Under the pieces are notes generated by a model. It did no database searches, was not told the DNA's origin, and saw only the letters and a list, made by a program, of their open reading frames with translations. DNA of 64,000 nt from Veillonella rogosae JCM 15642 (lineage in GTDB: Bacteria; Bacillota; Negativicutes; Veillonellales; Veillonellaceae), in contig NZ_PPCX01000009.1 in NCBI RefSeq assembly GCF_002959775.1, positions 60,687 through 124,686 on the forward strand, in the 5' to 3' direction. Positions 17,540 to 26,561 of the stretch are shown piece by piece. The position numbers and the translations under genes were made by a program. Position 1 is the first letter of the stretch. Every line of letters starts with the position of its first letter.

Positions 17540-19075
17540 TTAGCTTAAAAGAAATTGATATACTAGAGCCGCTAGATAGGACATAACGGCAATGGTTATG
17601 CTTAGTCGCACAATAAATGCAGTAGGCATATATTGTTTTAATATATACACATTTTTGATGTCTAACATAGGCCCTAAAATGAGGAAGCCCATAACAGAGC
17701 TAATAGGGAATAGGGTGCTTAAGGACTTGCCGATGATAGCATCCGATGTAGAACAAATAGAGAAGAAGAAGGCTAATACTAATAAGATTGGAATGGCGGC
17801 GAAGTCTGGTAATGCAAAACCTGCCTGAAGTAGCCATGGTTTGCCATATACTTGGACTACAGATAATACGCCAGCTGCCATGGAGAAATAGAATAAGAGT
17901 TGGGAAAACTCTTTTTCCATATGGATTAATAGTCTCTTCTTATTGATATACTTAGGTTTGGCTGACTCTAAGACGATTTCTTCGTAGCTCAGGCCCTGAG
18001 GCGTTCTTGCTTTTATCATGGCTGTGGATGAAGGACAGAATCGGAAGGATAGAGCCACTAATAAAGCCACACCTAGGCCTAAAACAATACGCCACAGGGA
18101 AAGCATAGGATTGTCTGGGAACGCGTACCACGTAGAGAGTATAGTAACGGGATTGATGATTGGACTAGCAAGCATAAATAGGAGTGCTACAGATAGAGGA
18201 ATACCTCTATCTACGAGTGCCTTAAATAGAGGGATGATAGCACAATCACAAATAGGTAATGCAAAACCACTAATCATAGCAGCACCATAGCTTTTCCAAG
18301 AGTGATCGCCCAAGAGTTTTAATAACACTTTTTGTGGTACGAAGTAGCGAATGATCGTTGAGCCCACGGTTCCTAGTAGGAGGAACGGAATTGCTTCGAT
18401 AACGAGGCCTGTAATAATAGCAAAGCTGTGGTGTATGGAATAAGGAATATCGTGTCGAAAGGCAGTAACTAATAGTATATACGTGGTAATACCGATAACT
18501 AATAGATTAGGGATTAGGCCCCATGTTGAATTTCGACATAATTGCTCTACCTTTTCAGGGCTAGGCTGTGTAACAATCTTTGCTTCGCCGTTGTAGGTGC
18601 GCAATAAAGCGTGATGTGTAGGCGTTTCAGTGATAATACAGTCTGCACTATACAATTGACTTGCTACATCATTTCCTAAACCTGGTAATATGGTTGATAC
18701 AAATTGATCTGTACAAATATATAAGACCTTTTCTATTTGTAATAGATGGCTCAGTTTTTCACTATATAACAAGGTTTCCAATTGGTGAAAGCCGAGCATG
18801 CCGTTCCACTCAATCCAAATTTCTTTGGGGTTGACTCGCTCTATATAGTTTGCGATTTCACTAGCTATAGTGTCGTAAGAGGATGGATTCGTAGGGCTGA
18901 TAGTACTCAATGTATCTGCATCGAGCTGTAACGGCTTTTTTATAAGCTCTACACTACCTTCTTCGGCACTAATAAGTGCTGTACCACCTAGTTTTTTTCG
19001 GTGTTGTATTTGTTCGTTAATGAAGGTGCTTTTACCAGAGCCAATGAAGCCTGTAACGATATAAACAGGTATCAT
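17540..19075 (-). CDS. Fusion of a CobW-like P-loop NTPase with a UPF0718 (YraQ/YcgR) permease
   Basis: The 511-residue protein has two parts. Residues 1 to about 185 form a P-loop NTPase with Walker A GFIGSGKST, related to CobW/COG0523, but without the metal-binding CxCC motif. From about residue 190, ten or so membrane helices match UPF0718 permeases: LPICDCAIIPLF with SPIINPVT in the first half, and CSTSDAIIGKSL with LILGPMLD in the second. Cysteines in these motifs may bind metal. In known systems chaperone and permease are separate proteins, so this fusion would place the NTPase on the pore. The start at 19075 overlaps the upstream stop (ATGA); a GTG at 19084 is possible. The transported ion is unknown. 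Confidence 0.85.
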   Translation of the reverse strand: MIPVYIVTGFIGSGKSTFINEQIQHRKKLGGTALISAEEGSVELIKKPLQLDADTLSTISPTNPSSYDTIASEIANYIERVNPKEIWIEWNGMLGFHQLETLLYSEKLSHLLQIEKVLYICTDQFVSTILPGLGNDVASQLYSADCIITETPTHHALLRTYNGEAKIVTQPSPEKVEQLCRNSTWGLIPNLLVIGITTYILLVTAFRHDIPYSIHHSFAIITGLVIEAIPFLLLGTVGSTIIRYFVPQKVLLKLLGDHSWKSYGAAMISGFALPICDCAIIPLFKALVDRGIPLSVALLFMLASPIINPVTILSTWYAFPDNPMLSLWRIVLGLGVALLVALSFRFCPSSTAMIKARTPQGLSYEEIVLESAKPKYINKKRLLIHMEKEFSQLLFYFSMAAGVLSVVQVYGKPWLLQAGFALPDFAAIPILLVLAFFFSICSTSDAIIGKSLSTLFPISSVMGFLILGPMLDIKNVYILKQYMPTAFIVRLSITIAVMSYLAALVYQFLLS

Positions 19076-19941
19076 GATTGACACACTTCGTTATGCACCA
19101 TTGGTACATTAAAATCTGTGCCGATAACGACTAAACTATAATCGGTAGACTCAGTAGGTGTAAGGGAACAGTAATGTGTGCCATACTGAAGTTCGTGAGG
19201 TCCTTCTGTAGTTGGTACAATACCTTTTGCACGAAGTACTGTATCTGGCATACCTTCTAATATAGTTTTCCATTGTACGAGGCTGAGAGTGCGCAAATCT
19301 TTAAAGGTATGACTCATAAATAGATGTTCATCATGCAAGCAGTTGTCGTCGTGACAATGATAGAGTCGTTTGATGTAGTCCCGCAGGGAAAGGGTATCCC
19401 ATGCTTCTTCGTGGATTGGCGTATTAGGTGCAAGGTCACGAATCATACGTTTTGTAATACTTGTTTGTTGAATATCCTCTGTATGGCTCAAGAAGATCGC
19501 ATCGCTATGGGTAATTTGATCTTTAAAGAAGAGCCCAAAGTTTTTGATAAACATAGGTGCCTGCATTGCATCAACGGTCGTAACTGAAGCGTGTACATAG
19601 GCGGATTTTGCAATTTCTTCATCCTTACAAGTATGGATGATTTCACTTAATTTGCTGACACCAGATGGCTCGATATAGATAATATCAATTTCGTAATTTT
19701 GGAGAATATCAAGCAATGCTTGTTGAAAATTACCTTGTAAGCTACAACAAATGCAGCCAGATGTAACTTCGCGAACGGTAGCACCTGATTTAGCGAGATT
19801 TACCGCATCGAGGCTGGTTTCGCCAAAATCATTTTCTATGATGAGAATTTTGTCTGTAGATTTATGTTCTTTTAGTATATGTTGTAGGAATGTTGTTTTC
19901 CCAGATCCGAGAAATCCGGATATGATAACTATTGGAATCAT
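19072..19941 (-). CDS. COG0523 (CobW/Zng1-type) metal chaperone GTPase
   Basis: This 289-residue cytoplasmic GTPase has Walker A GFLGSGKTT (residues 9-17), ENDFGE, and the hallmark metal-binding motif GCICC (62-66). IEPSGVS follows, then a His/Cys/Asp-rich patch (HCHDDNCLHDEH, about residues 205-217) before a CobW C-terminal-like region. COG0523 proteins deliver Zn, Co, Ni or Fe to target proteins. The start at 19941 follows CAGGAGGTGTAT. It overlaps the fusion permease gene by four bases (ATGA), forming an operon with it and the TIGR03943 gene. A CsoR-like palindrome lies 55 bases upstream. The metal cannot be assigned. Confidence 0.9.
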   Translation of the reverse strand: MIPIVIISGFLGSGKTTFLQHILKEHKSTDKILIIENDFGETSLDAVNLAKSGATVREVTSGCICCSLQGNFQQALLDILQNYEIDIIYIEPSGVSKLSEIIHTCKDEEIAKSAYVHASVTTVDAMQAPMFIKNFGLFFKDQITHSDAIFLSHTEDIQQTSITKRMIRDLAPNTPIHEEAWDTLSLRDYIKRLYHCHDDNCLHDEHLFMSHTFKDLRTLSLVQWKTILEGMPDTVLRAKGIVPTTEGPHELQYGTHYCSLTPTESTDYSLVVIGTDFNVPMVHNEVCQS

Positions 19942-19995
19942 ATACACCTCCTGAGTAACGTAAACACAGTATACACCCATAGGATAACACAGAAA

Positions 19996-20011
19996 ATACT
20001 CCCTGGGGTAT
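19996..20011 (-). promoter_or_regulatory. Candidate CsoR/RcnR-type metal operator
   Basis: ATACTCCCTGGGGTAT is a palindrome with one mismatch, lying 55 bases before the COG0523 start codon. Its ATAC-C-rich/G-rich-GTAT layout resembles operators of CsoR/RcnR-family metal sensors. No such regulator is encoded in the window. Confidence 0.35.
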
Positions 20012-20204
20012 ATATAAAATTACGAATATATCAGGAATTAACTGACTCTTTTAAAATTTATGGGATATATACTTTATATGAGTATACTGGCAAGTGTAGT
20101 TGATATTCATAATTATTTGTAAGTAAAAGGTGTATGCCGTATGTAATATATATGAAAACATACTCCTATTTGGATAAATATTTATTTACATATTTTGATA
20201 AATT

Positions 20205-20267
20205 TATAAAAATCCCTCCTATAGATTATTCCGTGAGGGGAGCTCAACTGGATGCCCTATAGGAGGG
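20205..20267 (-). terminator. Long-loop intrinsic terminator after pepD
   Basis: Perfect 11-bp arms CCCTCCTATAG (20214-20224) and CTATAGGAGGG (20257-20267) enclose 32 nt. On the minus strand the stem is followed by ATTTTTATAAATTTA. Confidence 0.85.
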
Positions 20268-20283
20268 ATGGAGAGAGACTATA

Positions 20284-21732
20284 TTATTGTAATTTTTCTA
20301 ACAATGCTTTGAGGTATATATACACATTCTCTACAGATGGTAAGTGGACGCGTTCTGTAGGCGTATGTGGGCTTACGATTGTAGGACCAAAGCTGATCAT
20401 TTGTGTATTTGGCAATATGCCTTTCAATAAACCACATTCAAGGCCCGCGTGAACAGCATTAACATTGGCTGGTGTCTCAAACATTTCGTTATGTAAGGAA
20501 ATCGCTTGCTCTTCTAATTTAGAGCCTTTGTCGTATTCCCATGCAGGATAGCCGCCAGTGCGCTCTGCAGATACACCAAGAGCTTTAGCAAGAAGCATCA
20601 TTTTCTTAGCCAAGAATTCAAGGCTATTGCTGTTGGAGCTGCGGATAGAAATTAGTATTTCTAGTGTATGTGCATTTTCACGAACAATAGCGATATTGTT
20701 AGATGTTTCTACAAGGTTTGGAATGGATTTACTTACAGAGTGAACCCCATCTTGTGCAAGATAGATATACGTAATGAGTGCTTCTGTTGTGTCATCTGCG
20801 TATACTACTTCTGGAGTCGCTACATCTTCCACTACGAATTTGAGACCTGGGTCTGCAATTTCATATTCATGTTGGTATTGTTTTTCTTGGTATGCAAGTA
20901 ATGCTTTAATGGCTGCCACATCTTCGGAGCGTACAGATAATACAGCTACAGATTTAGATGGAATGGCATTATGTTTAACGCCACCTTCGAAGGATGCCAA
21001 GCTTACAGGATATTGTTGTTGAATATCGTAGAGTACGCGAGTTAATACTTGGTTGGAGTTTGCTCGCTGCTCGTTAATTTCGATACCAGAGTGACCACCT
21101 TTAAGGCCTGTTACAGTGATGGACAAGCCCGCATCATAGCCTGGTTGGTTATTATCGCGTAACAATGGAATGTTTACATGTACGTGGCAACCGCCAGCGC
21201 AGCTAACAGTAAAATCATGTTCAACCTCTGTATCAAGGTTGATAAGGTAATCACCAGTTACTTGACCTTCTTTAAGGGCAAAAGCACCGTCCATACCTGT
21301 TTCTTCATTAGTGGTGAACAATAATTGCATAGGGCCATGTTGTTGGCTTTCATCCTCTAGGATAGCGAGCATCATAGCAGCGCCCATACCATTGTCGGCA
21401 CCTAAAGTGGTGTGATCAGCACGCATCCATTCGCCTTCGATGATATTAGCAATTGGATCTTTAGAGAAGTCATGGTTGGAGTCATGGTCTTTTACACATA
21501 CCATGTCGATATGACCTTGGAGGATGATAGAAGGGCGGTTTTCATAACCTGGGGATGCAGCTTTTTTTACAACTACATTTAAGATTTCGTCTTGATGAAC
21601 CTCAAGACCTAGGTTTTTAGCAAAGTTTACGATGTAATCGCTAATGCCTTTTTCATTGCCCGATTCGCGAGGAATTTGGCTCATTTCTTTAAAAATTTCT
21701 AATACGCGTTTTGCTTGAACGATTGTTTCCAT
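20284..21732 (-). CDS. pepD: Aminoacyl-histidine dipeptidase (peptidase D)
   Basis: This 482-residue cytosolic metallopeptidase of the M20 family hydrolyses Xaa-His and other dipeptides. Metal ligands and catalytic residues appear in order: GHIDMV (His, catalytic Asp), TTLGADNGMG (bridging Asp), NEETGMDG (catalytic and metal Glu) and INLDTE. Near the C-terminus HAGLECG matches PepD. The start at 21732 follows GAAAGG with a 7-base gap; an ATG five codons upstream overlaps that site. A terminator-like hairpin stands in the leader (21781-21815). Single gene. Confidence 0.94.
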   Translation of the reverse strand: METIVQAKRVLEIFKEMSQIPRESGNEKGISDYIVNFAKNLGLEVHQDEILNVVVKKAASPGYENRPSIILQGHIDMVCVKDHDSNHDFSKDPIANIIEGEWMRADHTTLGADNGMGAAMMLAILEDESQQHGPMQLLFTTNEETGMDGAFALKEGQVTGDYLINLDTEVEHDFTVSCAGGCHVHVNIPLLRDNNQPGYDAGLSITVTGLKGGHSGIEINEQRANSNQVLTRVLYDIQQQYPVSLASFEGGVKHNAIPSKSVAVLSVRSEDVAAIKALLAYQEKQYQHEYEIADPGLKFVVEDVATPEVVYADDTTEALITYIYLAQDGVHSVSKSIPNLVETSNNIAIVRENAHTLEILISIRSSNSNSLEFLAKKMMLLAKALGVSAERTGGYPAWEYDKGSKLEEQAISLHNEMFETPANVNAVHAGLECGLLKGILPNTQMISFGPTIVSPHTPTERVHLPSVENVYIYLKALLEKLQ

Positions 21733-21775
21733 AATGGTACCTTTCATTCTCTAGTAAATCATATATGTATTATCT

Positions 21776-21836
21776 AATAAAAGCCCTTATAACAAGTGCT
21801 ATACAAGAAGGGCTTAAGTGAATGATTACTTCACTT
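21776..21836 (-). promoter_or_regulatory. Two adjacent hairpins in the pepD leader, possible attenuator
   Basis: On the minus strand AAGTGAA/TTCACTT (21816-21836) comes first. AAGCCCTT/AAGGGCTT (21781-21815) follows, ending in TTTTATTAG like a terminator, about 50 bases before the pepD start. No T-box or known riboswitch motif was found. It could also end a transcript from upstream. Confidence 0.4.
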
Positions 21837-22047
21837 AGATTGCTTGTTTTAGCCTCTTATAGTAACGATTTTCATAGACATACATAGGGAATATATAAAT
21901 AATTAGTTTATATATATAGTTATATCACAAGAATGATTATTAGCATAGCTAATGCAGAGACTAGCTATATAGGAATTATATTGTATAATGATTGTATACG
22001 ATTAACGATTTAATAAATCCATTCAATTTTAGAAGGTTGGTGAACTA

Positions 22048-23499
22048 ATGCAACATGACAGTCGCAATATCAGTATGCTTATGGATTTTTATGAGATGAC
22101 CATGGCACACGGCTACTTTACGAAACAAGAAAAAATGGATCGCGTCGCATTTGACGTTTTCTTTAGACGCAATCCAGACAAGGGTGGCTTCGCCATTTTT
22201 GGTGGTCTCGAGCAAATCGTTGAGTACATTTTGAATTTACACTTTGATGAACGTGACATTGCTTATTTGCGTGACCAAGGCATTTTTAGCGATGAATTTT
22301 TAGCCTATTTAAAAGATTTCTCCTTCACAGGCGACGTGTATGCATTCCCTGAAGGCTCTATTATTTATCCTAATGAACCGGTTATTACTATCATAGCACC
22401 TCTCATAGACGCACAAATCGTAGAAACTGCAGTGCTTACTATGATGAACCATCAATCCTTAATTGCTACAAAAGCTAACCGTATTGTTCGTGCCGCAGAT
22501 GGCCGAGTGGTAGCCGATTTTGGGGCTCGTCGAGCTCATAATGTGGATGCTGCCGTATATGGTGCGCGCGCTGCTTATATTGGCGGTGTAGGCTCTACTG
22601 CAACGGTATTAGCGGGACAACAATTTGGTATTCCTGTGAGCGGCACTATGGCCCATAGTTGGGTTATGTATTACGGCTCTGAATACGATGCTTTCAAGGC
22701 TTATGCTGAGGTATATCCAGATAATGCTGTATTCCTTGTAGATACTTATGATGTATTAAATTCTGGTGTACCAAATGCTATTCAGGTTGCTAAAGATGTA
22801 TTAGAACCTATGGGTAAACGCTTAAAAGGTATTCGTCTTGACTCTGGTGACCTTGCGTATTTGGCTAAAAAAGCACGTCGTATGCTAGATGATGCAGGAT
22901 TAGAAGATTGTAAAATTATGGCTTCTAATAGCCTTGATGAATATACGATAAAATCTCTCCTCCTTCAAGGTGGTCCTATCGATATCTTTGGGGTAGGTGA
23001 AAGACTCATCACCTCTAAGAGTGATCCTGTATTTGGCGCTGTATATAAGATTGCAAGCATTGAGAAAGATGGTAAATGGGAACCTCGTATTAAGATTTCT
23101 GAGGCCGTTGAAAAAATTACAAATCCAGGTCTTAAAAAGGTGTACCGCGTATACAATGAAAAAGGTCGTGCCATTGCAGACTTAATGACTTTGCTGCGTG
23201 AGGTACCTGATACAGAGGAGCCATATCGCTATATTAACCCTGAGCAACCTTGGCGTGAATTATACTTTGAAAACTGTACTTTTAAAGAGATGAAACAGCT
23301 CATCATCAAGGACGGTAAATTAATTAAAGAGTTACCAACCCTTGAGGAAATTCGCCAATATGTTAAAGACCAATTGGCTAATGAAATTTGGCCTGAAGAA
23401 CAACGTTTTGAAAATCCTCATCGTCATTACCTTGATATGAGCCCAAGCTATTATCAATTGAAACTTGATTTATTGAACCGTATTTATCGGAAAAAATAG
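22048..23499 (+). CDS. pncB: Nicotinate phosphoribosyltransferase
   Basis: This 483-residue enzyme makes nicotinate mononucleotide from nicotinate and PRPP, the first step of NAD salvage. Family marks are MLMDFYEMTMAHGY, DFGARRAHN (which includes the region of the catalytic His/Arg), SGTMAHSWVM and GIRLDSGDLAYLAK, where PRPP phosphate binds. The start follows AGAAGGTTGGTGA. nadE begins 9 bases after its stop, so the two form one operon. Confidence 0.95.
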   Translation: MQHDSRNISMLMDFYEMTMAHGYFTKQEKMDRVAFDVFFRRNPDKGGFAIFGGLEQIVEYILNLHFDERDIAYLRDQGIFSDEFLAYLKDFSFTGDVYAFPEGSIIYPNEPVITIIAPLIDAQIVETAVLTMMNHQSLIATKANRIVRAADGRVVADFGARRAHNVDAAVYGARAAYIGGVGSTATVLAGQQFGIPVSGTMAHSWVMYYGSEYDAFKAYAEVYPDNAVFLVDTYDVLNSGVPNAIQVAKDVLEPMGKRLKGIRLDSGDLAYLAKKARRMLDDAGLEDCKIMASNSLDEYTIKSLLLQGGPIDIFGVGERLITSKSDPVFGAVYKIASIEKDGKWEPRIKISEAVEKITNPGLKKVYRVYNEKGRAIADLMTLLREVPDTEEPYRYINPEQPWRELYFENCTFKEMKQLIIKDGKLIKELPTLEEIRQYVKDQLANEIWPEEQRFENPHRHYLDMSPSYYQLKLDLLNRIYRKK

Positions 23500-23507
23500 G
23501 AGGGCCT

Positions 23508-24275
23508 ATGTTAGAAAATCCACAAGCTATAAAGGATGCCCTCATTCAATGGATTCGAGATTACTTTAGTCAAAATGGCCCCACTTGTAGTGCCGTTGTT
23601 GGTATCTCAGGCGGTAAGGACTCAACTATTGTAGCCGCTCTTTGCAAAGAAGCCTTAGGGGCAGATAGAGTAGTAGGTGTTCTCATGCCTAACGGTGTTC
23701 AATCCGATATCGACGATGCCAAGGCTGTAGTAGAGCATTTAGGTATTCCTCATATAACGGTTAATATTGGTGCTGCTTACGAAGCCTTAACGCAAGCTAT
23801 TGTTCAAGGTGAAGGCTATGACGTTGTAACGGGTAGAAACGATTTGTCTCGAGATGCAGCTATTAATACGCCGCCTCGACTACGGATGGCGACACTTTAT
23901 GCAGTGGGGCAAAACTTGCCGAACGGCGCTCGTGTAGCTAATACTTGTAATGGCTCGGAAGATTACGTTGGATATTCTACAAAATTTGGTGATAGTGCAG
24001 GTGATTTTAGTCCTCTTGCAAGACTCGTTGTAGAAGAGGTACGTCAAATTGGTAAGCTTTTAGATATTCCTGCATATTTAGTAGATAAGGTTCCTAGCGA
24101 TGGTCTTAGTGGTCAGTCTGATGAAGATAAACTAGGCTTTACTTATGCTATGTTGGACCACTATATTAGAACTGGCGAAATTGAAGATTTAGCTACGAAG
24201 GAACGTATTGATCGTTTGAACCGCATCAATAAACATAAATTAGAAATGATGCCATCCTTTAATCCAAACATTTAA
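23508..24275 (+). CDS. nadE: NH3-dependent NAD+ synthetase
   Basis: The 255-residue enzyme performs the last step of NAD synthesis, amidating nicotinate adenine dinucleotide. The ATP pyrophosphatase P-loop SGGKDST is at about residue 35. ANTCNGSEDYVGYSTKFGD and KVPSDGLSGQSDEDKLGF are further NadE signatures. It lacks the N-terminal nitrilase domain of glutamine-dependent forms, so ammonia is the predicted donor. The start follows AGGAGGGCCT. Its neighbour asparaginase, 39 bases downstream, releases ammonia; whether this is a functional link is speculation. Confidence 0.95.
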   Translation: MLENPQAIKDALIQWIRDYFSQNGPTCSAVVGISGGKDSTIVAALCKEALGADRVVGVLMPNGVQSDIDDAKAVVEHLGIPHITVNIGAAYEALTQAIVQGEGYDVVTGRNDLSRDAAINTPPRLRMATLYAVGQNLPNGARVANTCNGSEDYVGYSTKFGDSAGDFSPLARLVVEEVRQIGKLLDIPAYLVDKVPSDGLSGQSDEDKLGFTYAMLDHYIRTGEIEDLATKERIDRLNRINKHKLEMMPSFNPNI

Positions 24276-24313
24276 CAACATTAATTGCTTTATATTTATA
24301 TAGTGGAGGTAAT

Positions 24314-25291
24314 ATGGAGAAGAGAATTGCTTTGATAGGTACTGGTGGAACGATTGCAGGGCAAGGTGCTTCTGATACAGATTTGACAGGTTACACAGCA
24401 GGCGTACTTGGACTCGATGAAATCTTAGCCTCTGTACCTGGCACAGAACCATATGGCCCATATACATATATTCAGTTTAGTAATATTGAAAGCTCCGATA
24501 TTACCGTAAAACACTGGTTAGACTTGTCTAAGCTAGTGCAACAATTAGTTGATCAAGATGATATTGGCGGTGTTGTTATTACTCATGGTACAGATAGTAT
24601 GGAGGAAACAGCATATTTCCTTAATCTTACTGTACATACTGATAAGCCTATTGTCGTTACTGGTTCTATGAGACCAGCCGGTGCTATTAGTGCAGATGGT
24701 CCTATTAACCTATTACAAGCTATTCAAGTGGCAAGAACTCCTGAAACTGCAGGCAAAGGTGTAGTAGTCGTTTTAAATGGTTATATTGATGGTGCACGTG
24801 ATGTGTCTAAATGTAATACGACAAATGTAGCGACCTTTGATAGTCCATTAGTAGGACATCTTGGCATCGTACAAGATGGAATAGCTCATTACTATAAAGC
24901 TTCCACTCGTTGTCATACTAAAGATTCTGAGTTTGATGTGAGGGATCTAAAAGAATTGCCACGGGTAGTGCTTTTAACTTGCTATGGTGGCATGGATGAT
25001 ATGGTGCCCATGAGTGTGGTTGCTACAAATCCAGATGGTTTGATTTTAACTGGTCTCGGTCATGGCACAATTCCACAAAATGTACGCCAAATTACTCAGA
25101 ATACGAAGTTCCCAACGGTGCGTGCTTCTCGTACGGGCAGTGGTATGGTATCTGCGGTTCCTCAAGATACATTGGCAGGGTATCTGGTAAGTGACACCTT
25201 GAGTCCACAAAAGGCTCGCATCCTATTAATGTTAGGTCTTACAAAAACTAAAAATCTTAAAAAGTTACAACAATTCTTCTATAAATATTAA
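24314..25291 (+). CDS. ansA: L-asparaginase
   Basis: The 325-residue enzyme hydrolyses asparagine to aspartate and ammonia. Both catalytic threonine motifs are present: TGGTIAG near residue 11 and THGTDSMEETA, plus GSMRPAGAISADGP. There is no signal peptide, so it is probably cytoplasmic, although the sequence looks closer to the type II group. The start follows GTGGAGG. It can be co-transcribed with pncB-nadE, since no terminator separates them. Two hairpins follow at 25428 and 25464. Confidence 0.92.
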   Translation: MEKRIALIGTGGTIAGQGASDTDLTGYTAGVLGLDEILASVPGTEPYGPYTYIQFSNIESSDITVKHWLDLSKLVQQLVDQDDIGGVVITHGTDSMEETAYFLNLTVHTDKPIVVTGSMRPAGAISADGPINLLQAIQVARTPETAGKGVVVVLNGYIDGARDVSKCNTTNVATFDSPLVGHLGIVQDGIAHYYKASTRCHTKDSEFDVRDLKELPRVVLLTCYGGMDDMVPMSVVATNPDGLILTGLGHGTIPQNVRQITQNTKFPTVRASRTGSGMVSAVPQDTLAGYLVSDTLSPQKARILLMLGLTKTKNLKKLQQFFYKY

Positions 25292-25412
25292 TGGATTGAT
25301 AAATGGACAAATAAATATCTAAAGTAGCTCTTTATAGTTGAAGAAATGGTCTACCATAACTAGCCTTGATATAATTATTCGTCGAAATTGAAATAGAATC
25401 TCAAAATTTAAT

Positions 25413-25429
25413 TTGATATTCATTTTCAA
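25413..25429. promoter_or_regulatory. Fur-box-like sequence
   Basis: TTGATATTCATTTTCAA; read on the minus strand it contains TGAAAATGAATATCA, matching 12 of 14 defined positions of the 7-1-7 Fur consensus. It lies between convergent genes with no obvious target gene. Confidence 0.3.
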
Positions 25430-25506
25430 CTGTTATATTGTGTATAACAGTTTTATATGCAATAAACCGCACATCTCGATCGCCTAGGATGTGCGGTTTT
25501 TATTTG
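25428..25506 (+). terminator. Two tandem terminator hairpins after ansA
   Basis: AACTGTTATA/TATAACAGTT (25428-25452, then TTAT) and AAACCGCACATC/GATGTGCGGTTT (25464-25500, then TTATTTG). The second is strong. Confidence 0.8.
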
Positions 25507-25539
25507 CGTATTATCTTTTTTCTTATAAGCAGTATATTA

Positions 25540-25625
25540 AATGATATATTGAGTGAGCGATGGATCCAATGATATATCGTTTCATCCAATAATATATCGT
25601 TTGTAGAGCGTGTGATATATTTATT
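25540..25625. repeat. Short ATGATATAT repeats
   Basis: CCAATGATATATCGTTT (25566-25582) and CCAATAATATATCGTTT (25586-25602) are direct repeats with a 20-base period. Shorter copies lie at 25540 and 25612. They run up to the 3' end of the cbiZ gene. Confidence 0.55.
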
Positions 25626-26397
25626 CAGCGCCGATAGCATTTTCTAATGCTCTTTGTACACCTACATAAACTGCTTTTGCTAAGGTGTCCCCAAACAATG
25701 AGAAGGTGCCTGCGTCGGTTAAGACGTCACCATTTGTATCGATGGTAAGAACGACGCCATCTGTAGAGGTACCAGTAGCAGTGGTGTTGCGTTCTTTTGT
25801 GAGTGCATCAGGAATATCCTCGTTCATAAATGGATAGAGTTTCACACTTTCAGCGCCCCAATCTTGGAGGGCTGCAGTTTTAGCCTCTGTAATGGTCATC
25901 ATAGCTTTCACCATGGCGCTGTCAGTTAAGGCCTTATTCGTAAAGACGAGGATGTTGATTGTGCCAGGCGTTATAAAAGCCCCGTCCCGTTCTTCATAGC
26001 AATACCCTGTGCCTGCACGATGGGCTGTTTTCTCATAGCCTGCAGTAACGATAGTCTCTACGATAGTATCTTTCTCCTCGACCTTAGCATAGGCGTGTAG
26101 TGTCATTGTAGCAGATGTGAGAAGCGCTGTACTAAAATGGACTGGCGTATCGATTTGCTCGAACTCTTGTGCTAAATAGTTGGCTACCGAGCCACCTGGT
26201 AAATCTTTTTCTGTTTCGATTTGATATGTTAATTGTTGGTTGCGCACAGCGAGTGTGTGGTGATAACCACCGTTTAATTGTCCGCTAGACAGGGAATAGT
26301 GAATATCGTCAAAGTGCACTGTAACGGAGTGTAGCTCCTTGGTTATATAGCCACCGGTAGCAAGCTCTTGTGGTGCTTCGTATGGATTGTTTAACAT
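25621..26397 (-). CDS. cbiZ: Adenosylcobinamide amidohydrolase CbiZ-like
   Basis: This 258-residue protein matches the CbiZ family, which removes the aminopropanol tail of adenosylcobinamide so that salvaged corrinoids re-enter cobalamin synthesis. Recognisable segments are SSGQLNGGYHHT, the VTAGYEKTAHRAG loop, PGTINILVFTNKALTDSAM, TEAKTAALQDWGAES and the terminal TGTSTDGVVL. The start at 26397 follows AGGGAGAC. A single gene with no cobalamin riboswitch seen. The ability to remodel corrinoids would suit an organism that makes propionate through methylmalonyl-CoA mutase, but that enzyme is not in the window. Confidence 0.85.
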   Translation of the reverse strand: MLNNPYEAPQELATGGYITKELHSVTVHFDDIHYSLSSGQLNGGYHHTLAVRNQQLTYQIETEKDLPGGSVANYLAQEFEQIDTPVHFSTALLTSATMTLHAYAKVEEKDTIVETIVTAGYEKTAHRAGTGYCYEERDGAFITPGTINILVFTNKALTDSAMVKAMMTITEAKTAALQDWGAESVKLYPFMNEDIPDALTKERNTTATGTSTDGVVLTIDTNGDVLTDAGTFSLFGDTLAKAVYVGVQRALENAIGAE

Positions 26398-26561
26398 GTA
26401 AGTCTCCCTAGATTTAGATTGTTATATATGTAATATAACGATATAATAACTTTACTATATCGTGTAAAATATATTTATTAAATTATAGCATATATGTTTA
26501 TGATGACCATATTAATAGATGTGCTCAATCATTTATGTAGTTTTATTATTGGAGGTTTAAT

